DNA from: Dysidea avara
Lineage: Eukaryota > Porifera > Demospongiae > Dictyoceratida > Dysideidae
Direction: 5' to 3'
Length of the DNA stretch: 64,000 nucleotides
NCBI RefSeq assembly: GCF_963678975.1
Contig: NC_089272.1
Span: 9,122,408-9,186,407 of the forward strand
The notes under the pieces are model-generated. The model worked only from the letters and a program-made list of their open reading frames with translations, was not told the origin of the DNA and did not search any database. The position numbers were made by a program, and so were the translations under genes. Shown in pieces: positions 57,141-64,000 of the stretch; the stretch's first letter is position 1; every line of letters starts with the position of its first letter.

Positions 57141-57775
57141 CCTATAGTAAAAAGCTTTGGTGGTAAAAAAGTGTGACGAAACCCCTCTGTTGAAAAAATT
57201 GGCGGAAAAAACTTTGGCGATTGAAATAATATTCGCCAAAGTTTTTACCGCCGTAGTTTTTACTGTAGCTACGGTACGTAAGGATAACAACAAGGTGTTA
57301 ACTCGTCAGTTAAGTAGTGTACTAAGTGTATAGGTAGCTAGCGTTGTTTTTGTAGCAGTACTTTTGTAGCTACTGATCTAACAATGTCACGCTAGCAAAG
57401 CCGTGCTTCGCTATCTCCTGCAATACTGAGGGACCGTATTTATTTTTTCAGTAGCAGAGATTAGCACATATATCAAAGTATTTGGCCAATCCGTCGCAAG
57501 ATGATTAACTAGCTGATGTGTGAATGGGAAGCCTCGGGGAAGCCGGTTGTAAATGCTATCCAAAGGAGTGCTTACAAGTGTGGGACACGCTTTGAAGATC
57601 TCCAAAGTCAGATCGATCTTTATTGTGTGGTGGTATGAGCTGACCTTCATCTCAAGTTATAGTTACTCACTATGCTTGTATGATCATCTAAAATAATTGG
57701 TGAAAAAAACTCTGGCGAATTAAACACTATTCGCCAGATTCGAGTTTTATACCGCCAAAGTTTTTTACTATACGG
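57141..57775. mobile_element. CCGTATAG-ended TIR element, copy 2
   Basis: Ends CCTATAGTAAAAAGCTTTGG and the mirror ending TTTTTTACTATACGG bound 635 bp with TA flanks. The interior aligns along its length with 7289-7946 (AAAGTGTGACGAAACCCC; ATTCGCCAAAGTTTTTACTG; GTGTGGGACAC...). It sits in the intron between PR and finger exons of gene D. Confidence 0.75.
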
Positions 57776-58010
57776 TATATCCTGGTCTAAAACAACAGTC
57801 TCTCCTTCAAACACATGCTATTACAGATACAAGCCGTGGCTGTTATTTGAGGGTGGCTGTTATTTGAGGGTGGCTCTTATGACAAGGTTCAATTGTGGCT
57901 ATATATACTATGCTGGGGTCATTATTAAGCAAGCTACAGCTTTTACCTGGTGTACAGTAAAAGTACATATATCTGATGCATATATGTTGTCACTCATAGC
58001 AGTAAGTTAC

Positions 58011-58248
58011 CGATAATTTGATCCACTGGTAGTCCCAATAGTTTGACATACTGCTCACCATACCATACTAATAGTTCTGTGCCTGGTTTAATATCATCAA
58101 TGGCATGGCAGTAAATATTACCCTGGTATTGGAATGATAATAAATTCTGTTCTTCTACACTTCTAGCATAATTGATAAATCTCAACCAATTAGCATGTTT
58201 CTCATTCTTGGCATCAATGTAGTAAGACTCAGAACCATTTTTCCTTAT
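58011..58248 (-). CDS. Gene D exon: second half of PR/SET domain
   Basis: From TCTCTAG|ATAAGG to ATCG|GTAACT, 238 bp, phase 0 to 1. It encodes IRKNGSESYYIDAKNEKHAN, WLRFINYARSVEEQNLLSFQ and ELLVWYGEQYVKLLGLPVDQ. The VWYG segment and the EEQN loop are kept. RSVEEQ differs from RNEEEQ in gene C. Confidence 0.9.
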
Positions 58249-58300
58249 CTAGAGAACAATGAATTATTATTTACAATAACACAGTCAACCATATACCAAC

Positions 58301-58581
58301 CTCCCAGAAGTAACTTGTATCAGTTTCATCAGTTACATCTTCTTTCTGTACCACTTCTCCCTTGTAGGGACCAATTCTAGTCCTTCTGGGTATAAACTCT
58401 TTGGCAAACACTCCCTTTCCAACATTCATAATGGAGGACATCTTCACTGTAACCTGTAGTGGTACTGGTACACTGGTAAAGGATTTAGAGTCTTGGTCCC
58501 ACCCCCGGGATTCATCCAATGGTATTAGAGGACCATGTACTGGACAGTCACCATGGTATGGCTTACCACAATTGATACAAA
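58301..58581 (-). CDS. Gene D exon: zinc knuckle and first half of PR/SET domain
   Basis: 281 bp, phase 1 to 0, from TTGTAG|TTTG to GGGAG|GTTGGT. The knuckle is CINCGKPYHGDCPVH; then come GPLIPLDESRGWDQDSKSF, VGKGVFAKEFIPRRTRIGPY and DETDTSYFWE. The knuckle lines up with the CxxC...C..H motif before the PR domain in vertebrate PRDM9. Confidence 0.9.
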
Positions 58582-58639
58582 CTACAAACAGCAAAACAGC
58601 GTTAGTGGATCTCCATGCTACCAACAATGCATAAACAAA

Positions 58640-59505
58640 ATGTACATTATATAGAGATGGGACGATACATCAAGTATATTGCCATATCAGAAATACAAGT
58701 ATCAATAAATGATTTGACTATATATATCATGTATCGCAATGTACATATTGGGTGAATCAACATGAATATTATTACCGTAGCTGTTTTTGTTTATAAATAA
58801 ATTTTTTTTGGAATTGTTGAAATGCAGATGTCAATTTACAATGACCAAATTATTGAGTTAACATTGTCACAGAGTTAGAAAACAAAAGATATTCTGTTTC
58901 TGTTTTAGAAAACACACTGCTTTGTATATAGCAATTCTATCGTTGTATTACGGTATTTTCAGGACAATGTATTAAAAAGTACTTTCAATCTTGATATTTC
59001 TGGTACATTATTATACGTATATGTACCCGTTGCACTATTGAGTGTTTGATTATAAAGAAAAATGGTTGTTTTTGGCACACAAACTTTCTGCATTCTAAAG
59101 ATGGAGGTTAATGGTATCAGTTTGTGACAATTACAACCTGCATGCTAGCTACATCACAGGCAGTTTAGACATTTCAGATTCAAGATTTCCTTAAATATAG
59201 ATCACTAAGTAACAAATCTATTCTGCATGGCTAATAGGCTATGTGTATAAATTATGTATTTCAAGATGTATGTCCAGGTTTAGAGAATAGTGGTGGCTAC
59301 AAAATGCCACAAAATGGAAGTAAGGAGTGTGCATGTACTGGCTATATCTCAAAGAAATGTATTTTCTGGTGGTTATCACACATGAACACCGCATGTGGTT
59401 ACATCACAACCTCACATGACACATGGTATATAAGGGAGGGATAGCGTGCATTGATTCAATATATGTCAACCTCTTGGTGATTGGATTTCCATACACAATC
59501 TCCAC
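58640..59505. other. Intron of gene D, no exon seen
   Basis: A GGGACGATACATC ... ATGTATCGCAATGTAC stretch at 58,655-58,745 resembles worn hAT-like MITE ends. No exon-like segment was found. Confidence 0.45.
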
Positions 59506-59509
59506 TTAC

Positions 59510-59590
59510 AGATCACATTGTCATCACCAGTGCTCTCAGAATGATGAGTGGTAGGAATATCTTGTAATGGAGTCAATCTTACACTGAAGT
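59510..59590 (-). CDS. Gene D linker exon before the zinc knuckle
   Basis: 81 bp, phase 1 to 1, from ATTACAG|ACTTCA to GATCT|GTAAGTG. It encodes FSVRLTPLQDIPTTHHSEST and the acidic GDDNVI, which joins FCINC of the knuckle. Closely similar to gene C 39124-39222 but six residues shorter. Confidence 0.78.
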
Positions 59591-59998
59591 CTGTAATAGA
59601 CATGTGTACATACTGAACAATTCATTGTCACCATAGACTAATGGTATGTACAGTAGTATATAGTATAGTCACTATCCACTAGGGATCTGCAAGAAGGCTA
59701 CTTTGTAGCAGGGAGTCACAACCATGTTACTAAAACTCAGAAAAAAATCCCAGACAAGCGTCTGAGTAGCCACACAGCCTGGGATCCTGGATTTCCTCTG
59801 CATTCAATGTACAATTACTTTAAAACTGGCACAATCTACATTAACTACAAGTGTCAAAAGTTTACAGTTGATCATACAATAGCAATCCACTAGCTAGTAT
59901 AGCTGCAGGAATAAATGACCTGCATTGCTTTTTTATTTCTATGATCCCTACTCACAAACATACTTTCTTACACTTGTTTGCTTAGTATACAAGTACGC

Positions 59999-60236
59999 AA
60001 AAATTTCCAACTAGAGTATACGGACCATAGCACATTGATAAAGGTACTGAAACAAGCTGGAGTAGTGCATCATAGTAAAACAATAAGAAGCGTTATATCC
60101 CTACTGTGCTCAATATACCATAATGGAAATGCACAGTAGGAATATAACACTTCTTATTGTTTTACTATCATGCACTACTCCAGCTTGTTTCAGTACTTTT
60201 TATTGATGTGCTATGATCCCTACTCTAGTTGAAAAT
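59999..60236. repeat. Foldback at the head of an R1 copy
   Basis: CAACTAGAGTATACGGACCA, AGTACTGAAACAAGCTGGAG-like and AACAATAAGAAG blocks are mirrored by CTTCTTATTGTT, CTGGAGTAGTGC-type and GTGCTATGATCCCTACTCTA. The arms are about 100 bp, nearly perfect. Confidence 0.85.
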
Positions 60237-61350
60237 TCCAATTATTTTGTGTACTTGTTTGCTAATTTTTTTATAAACAATTTTTATGACTGGTGAACCC
60301 ACGCATACCACATCAAAAGAAAACAACGGCACCGTGCGTCCCAGCTATATCAATTATCGTCTGAAAAGTGAAGTATCCATTGTCAGTGTTGGGGGTAACG
60401 TGTTACTTATGTAACGCGTTACATAATAGTTATTACTTTTGTGGTAACAAAGTAATATAAAAAAACAGGCTATAAAACAGGAAATATAACTCAAGTTACT
60501 TTACTTACAAATGTAACGTGTTACCTAAGTAATGAAGTTACTGTAACGAGTAGAATATTACATAATATTATTACTACACGTAACAAAGTTACTAATCTTG
60601 TTAGCAATCCACTAAGTAATGCCTAGCCACAACGAAGTAACGAAGCCTACTGAATGAAGCATAGTCACCAGCTTCTTACTTATAACCAAGATTTGCACAT
60701 TGTCCAACAACACAATCATGTCACGTGGTGATAAGGTGATAGTTTCATATGTGACAGCTTAAGGCTGTGGAAACAAAGTATTATGATATTTAATATTATT
60801 ATAGTTACTTTATTTTATGGATAATATGTATCTGTAACTAAATAGTTCAGTTGAAAGTAATACTCTATGTAACGAGTTACTTTTAAAAAGTAATTGCCCC
60901 AACACTGTTCATTGTCAACTATGTACAACCCGTTGCACAGCATTACGAATCAAGAACTGTTTGAAAAGCACCTCTGCAATCAAAGTAGCCACTAACAGAC
61001 GATCTCCATTACGAAGGGAAGCCATCATGTACTACCACCAAATCGACACTTTTTGTTGTCAGCAAAGACGAATGGGACACAAAGGAGGATACTGGTAAAT
61101 CCATGAATGCATTGTACATACTGCAGTATGCCAAAAGCCACCTCTCGGGCCAAAGCAACGTCAAACAGTGAAAAAATCAAGTCCGTAGCCTTAGCCGTTA
61201 TCAAGAAACTTGTTGCAAGCATTTTGGGTCGATCTGAAGGCTTGTTTGGACTTAGTTTTACCTAACCAATACTGCCTCATCATCATCTGGGGAAAAAAAA
61301 GTGAGGCTGGTTTTTGGTGATTTTTCATGGCACGCCTTTGTGGTCCCTAC
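60237..61350 (+). repeat. R1 tail, interrupted by a hAT-like element
   Basis: ATGACTGGTGAACC, GCATACCACATCAAAAG, CCGTTGCACAGCATTACGAA, CCTCTGCAATCAA, TTGTTGTCAGCAAAGACG and TACCTAACCAATACTGCC follow the R1 order. The hAT-like element at 60384-60907 splits the repeat, so R1 is older than that insertion. Confidence 0.65.
60384..60907. mobile_element. hAT-like element with GTAAC-rich ends, 8-bp duplication
   Basis: Ends CAGTGTTGGGGGTAACGTGT and (mirror) CAGTGTTGGGGCAATTACTT bound 524 bp. TCCATTGT (60376-60383) and TTCATTGT (60908-60915) are an 8-bp duplication with one mismatch. TAACGNGTTAC words recur inside. It is inserted in an R1 copy. Non-coding. Confidence 0.88.
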
Positions 61351-61389
61351 TATACAGTACTATCGTACTGTATGATACAGTATTTTATG

Positions 61390-61720
61390 TCAACCAACAT
61401 GTACCACATCAAAGGAAAGAATGGTACTGGCCAGACATTATATTAAAATCAATTGAGCAAGTCAATGCATGCCCTTACTATACAATACTGGAAAGTGCAT
61501 GATGTTGCCATTCTGCTTTGTTTTCAGCTTTGTTCCACCTAAACACAGCATTACAAATGAAGAGCAGTATGAGAAGTGTCTCTGTATTCAAAGCAATCAC
61601 AGAAATCGGAAAACATGTGGCCTGACTATCAATTATACAGAGAAGTGAAGTGGCCATTTCACTTCATTTTCAAGTATGTTTACAAACAAAGAACAGTATG
61701 AGAAGTGCCTCTGCACTCAA
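61390..61720 (+). repeat. Partial R1 copies in tandem
   Basis: CATGTACCACATCAAAGGAA, CACAGCATTACAAATGAAGA and, at 61,680, ACAAACAAAGAACAGTATGA then CCTCTGCACTCAATCCAG repeat R1 words twice at short distance, suggesting local duplication. Confidence 0.5.
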
Positions 61721-61900
61721 TCCAGCCACATCATTACACATGTTATCCATACAATTTACTTACTATACAATAAACCAGCGAATAGCAAATCGGCATGCTT
61801 AGAATTTGAGTTAATGTATACTGGGACAGACAGCACAGCTGATGTGGCTGAACTATCAGTCAGGAATAACGTTCAGTAAATCAGTACTAGAAGTCCTCAC

Positions 61901-61987
61901 CTTTCTTCTTAACACCTTCAGGAGTCTTCTCCATGTCATTGTCAATTCTTTTCTGCTTCTTATTCACTGGAGAACACTCATCAATAT
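61901..61987 (-). CDS. Gene D exon 2 (basic linker)
   Basis: 87 bp, phase 1 to 1, from GTGGCAG|ATATTG to AAAG|GTGAGG. It encodes DIDECSPVNKKQKRIDNDME then KTPEGVKKK. The two Lys-rich clusters look like a bipartite nuclear signal. Same length as gene C exon 2. Confidence 0.8.
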
Positions 61988-62104
61988 CTGCCACTAAAGA
62001 ACTATTCTAATAAAACACACAGCAACAACCAACACAAAATACTAAAATATAACTAGTATGAAAGTGAACACTTCGATAATTCAGTATTCAGTCCATTTGT
62101 ATAC

Positions 62105-62835
62105 GAAGAATTTAAGTTCAATCAGGGATCAAAGAAATAAAGTATAGTGAAACAAGGGAGGTCGATATACCTGAAGATATACTAGTGAACATTGTAATTC
62201 CTAATTCAGTCATGGGTCCACTAGTACTGTATATCTTTGTTTCACTACTTTTATCTTTTGATCCCAATCTAATTTAAAATTCCTAATTTTTCCTTTTACT
62301 ATGAAAATCCACACATAACACATTAAAAGAAATAATGGTTCCTGGCTTATTGCTTTTTTCTGAATGCGCATTCCAACTATTGATTACTGAAACAGTAAAG
62401 TGACCAATATGTATTGTTTCAGCCTGTTACACAGCATTATAAATGAAGACCATTGTGAGAAGGGCCTCTGCAATCAATTTAGTTGCAACAGAAAATTCGG
62501 ACGGCTCCTGCTGCAAATGTAGGGAAGCCAACACTTGGCACTACTATGAACCAACACCTGCGCTGTCAGCAAAGATAAATGGAAGATACTGGTAAGTCCA
62601 CAAAGCATGCACAGCCCAAAAGGCACCTACCTGTTGGGCTGTCAACACTGAAAAATTAAGCCTGTAGCCTTAGCCATTATCAAGTTAAGCCTGTCAGAAG
62701 GCATCAGTCAGTTGGTCAGGCAGTCAGTAGAAAATTCCACTGGATACTTTCTTTTAAATTTTGTAGCAACCTATCAGGTTGGTACTTTGGGCTTCTAACC
62801 AATACTGTCAAGGCACCATAAAGCTGGTTTCTTGT

Positions 62836-62850
<15 letters not shown>
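62105..62850 (+). repeat. R1 copy with foldback head
   Basis: The foldback head (62,105-62,285: GGGATCAAAGAAAT, AGTGAAACAAGGGAGGTCG, GATATACTAGTG with mirrors) is followed by the R1 tail: CAGCCTGTTACACAGCATTA, CCTCTGCAATCAATTTAGTT, TGTCAGCAAAGATAAATG, GTCAGTAGAAAATTCCACT and TAACCAATACTGTCAAGGC. Confidence 0.65.

Positions 62851-62870
<20 letters not shown>
62838..62870. repeat. (TA)n microsatellite
   Basis: About 16 TA units. The Tyr/Ile-repeat ORFs across it are artefacts. Confidence 0.95.
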
Positions 62871-62873
<3 letters not shown>

Positions 62874-62884
62874 CACTCTGCGTG

Positions 62885-63100
62885 GGCAGTTCAAAGGCAC
62901 CGCCAGTGCCATAATTTGTATATTGCACTGCTGCAGACCGCAGCGAGTGCATTATAACTTATAACGCACTGGTTGTGGTTTTGTAGACCACAACGAGTGC
63001 ATTATAAGGTATAATGCACCGACCGCAGTGCAATATACAGATATTGCACTGGCTGCGGTTTTGTGCAGCATAGCACAAGTGCCGGTGGCGAAGACCACTA
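62885..63100. repeat. Foldback/palindromic repeat with GAGTGCATTATAA units
   Basis: CACCGCCAGTGCC and TGTATATTGCACTG are mirrored by CAGTGCAATATACA and AGTGCCGGTGGCG. In the middle GAGTGCATTATAA occurs twice and is itself near-palindromic with TTATAACGCAC. It lies just downstream of gene D exon 1, in intron 1. Confidence 0.65.
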
Positions 63101-63109
63101 CGACACCTC

Positions 63110-63800
63110 ACCTAATAGGTGGAAAGACACTTCACAGATCACTCGAATTCTTTTATAGCCTGACATGAAAAGGTCGATTGTGGGCCATAATGTCACCAAT
63201 ACGTATAATGTTTACAAGCAGCCAATGGCGATCGAAAAAGCCAACGCGGGTGGCCACAACTCTAGTCTACATATATATAAACGTACTTATACACCTTACT
63301 AGTCTGGTGCCATCTTAGCCCAGATTAAACTGTAGTCCACTTCGACAATGACTCAATAAAACAAATATATTCTAAAAAATACTAACCTTTACGTTCGATT
63401 GTGGTAACCAGTTTTGTCATGCCACTAGATTCGAGTTTAGCCAGTGTGAATAGTAAGAATTATACTAGTATCGTTTAGTAGTTAGGTTTCGTTTACTTAA
63501 ACCGTCTATTTAGCAGCTTTTTTTCGCTCGAGAGAATCACTATGGCGATTAGTCTGGTGCTTAGTCTATATGGGACGCTGAGCACTACATGATGAGAGTC
63601 GAACAGCGAATGCAGGTTAGTGATATAACCCATAGCGTACTAGCTTTCAATATCTCAGGTGGCTGCAGTACTGCAAGGGGAACGTCATTGCAACGTCCGG
63701 CTTGGTTACCCACAATCGATGTTAGAAACCTGGCCTTTATAAGTGTTACAGCTGTCTTGTGAGACTCTCCCCACCTATTAGGTGAGTGGTACATAACAGT
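63110..63800. promoter_or_regulatory. CpG-richer region around gene D start
   Basis: CpG is denser than average, especially 63,160-63,260 and 63,500-63,720. A CTCACCTAATAGGTGG block at about 63,108 recurs inverted at about 63,772, bracketing the region. A promoter is inferred from composition and position relative to the start codon at 63420. Confidence 0.35.
63387..63420 (-). CDS. Gene D exon 1 (start codon)
   Basis: ATG at 63420 reads MTKLVTTIERK and ends at donor AAAG|GTTAGT in phase 1; the split codon with exon 2 gives Asp. Very short, like the first exons of A and C. It lies in a CpG-richer stretch. Confidence 0.55.
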
Positions 63801-63911
63801 TATACAACGTGCACTCGTGCTCTGCCTGTATAAATGCACTTGCCTTCGGGCCTAACGGCCCTCAGGCTTGTGCGTTTATATCAGGCAGAGCACTCGTGGC
63901 CGTTGTATAAC
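63799..63911. repeat. Foldback hairpin, arms about 52 bp
   Basis: GTTATACAACG, GCACTCGTGCTCTGCCTG and CACTTGCC..GGGCC are mirrored around TAAC by GGCCCTCAGGCTTGTG, CAGGCAGAGCACTCGTG and CGTTGTATAAC. It is a strong hairpin about 400 bp upstream of the gene D start codon. Confidence 0.85.
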
Positions 63912-63933
63912 TATATAATATATATATATACAG

Positions 63934-64000
63934 GAGTGGATCCAGGAGCTGGCAAGGGGAGGGGCACAAACAGGCTAAGTTGTAGGAAAGCGAGATTTTC
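63934..64000. mobile_element. Left end of a GGATCCAG-type TIR element, cut by window edge
   Basis: CAGGAGTGGATCCAGGAGCT followed by a G-rich stretch (GGCAAGGGGAGGGGCAC) resembles the left end of the element at 13963. The rest lies outside the window. Confidence 0.45.

Larger units (their letters stand above)
54755..63420 (-). other. Gene D locus: complete PRDM9-like PR/SET zinc-finger gene
   Basis: Six minus-strand exons: 63387-63420, 61901-61987, 59510-59590, 58301-58581, 58011-58248 and 54755-56166. They sum to 2,133 bases, about 710 residues plus stop, with no frame problem. Order: 11-residue start, basic linker with KKQKRID, acidic linker, C2HC knuckle, PR/SET domain, one C2HC finger and about 14 further fingers. 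By family knowledge, PRDM9-type proteins methylate H3K4/K36 and choose sites through the fingers; in vertebrates they direct meiotic recombination. Whether that holds here is inference. The vertebrate KRAB domain was not found; the N-terminus is very short. Confidence 0.85.

Overview
This window is eukaryotic and animal: AT-rich, CpG-poor over most of its length, with small exons bounded by GT/AG splice signals, long introns, C2H2 zinc-finger arrays, PR/SET domains, a LINE remnant and many short inverted-repeat DNA transposons. The mix suggests an invertebrate metazoan, most likely a demosponge. The species is inference; the sequence has no direct marker for it.

The backbone is a head-to-tail array of four related genes, all on the minus strand. 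The plan is a short first exon near a CpG-richer patch, one or two basic linker exons, a zinc-knuckle plus PR/SET domain split over two exons, and one long zinc-finger exon. The knuckle and PR domain resemble the vertebrate PRDM7/PRDM9 type. Gene A (12,888 to beyond base 1) is open as far as seen but runs off the left edge. Gene B (about 28,425 to 19,658) has a ten-finger C2H2 array but no PR exons, and its remaining exons still join in phase. Gene C (47,283 to about 32,845) has intact PR exons but a zinc-finger exon with a frameshift and several nonsense codons. Gene D (63,420 to 54,755) looks complete: six exons totalling 2,133 coding bases, about 710 residues, with PR/SET and about 15 fingers. 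No KRAB exon was seen in any copy.

Between genes A and B is the 3' end of an unidentified minus-strand gene (13,354 to 13,837) with a poly(A) signal. A few orphan splice-bounded open segments (10,611-10,789; 27,986-28,066; 44,825-44,967) could not be assigned.

The rest is largely mobile DNA. At least seven non-autonomous hAT-like elements have 8-bp target duplications (3,898; 6,145; 15,077; 16,956; 31,741; 42,105; 60,384). There are also pogo/Tigger-like MITEs, a TGTGAC-ended family, a CCGTATAG-ended pair, long hairpin foldbacks, a composite repeat of about 1.4 kb (here R1), two minisatellites, a LINE 3' end and a decayed reverse-transcriptase-type relic. A near-palindromic word built on CTCTATTAGAG recurs at about 18 places.

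Read together, the window looks like a birth-and-death cluster of PRDM9-like DNA-binding genes in a transposon-rich neighbourhood, with copies caught at different stages: complete, PR-less, finger-dead and edge-truncated.
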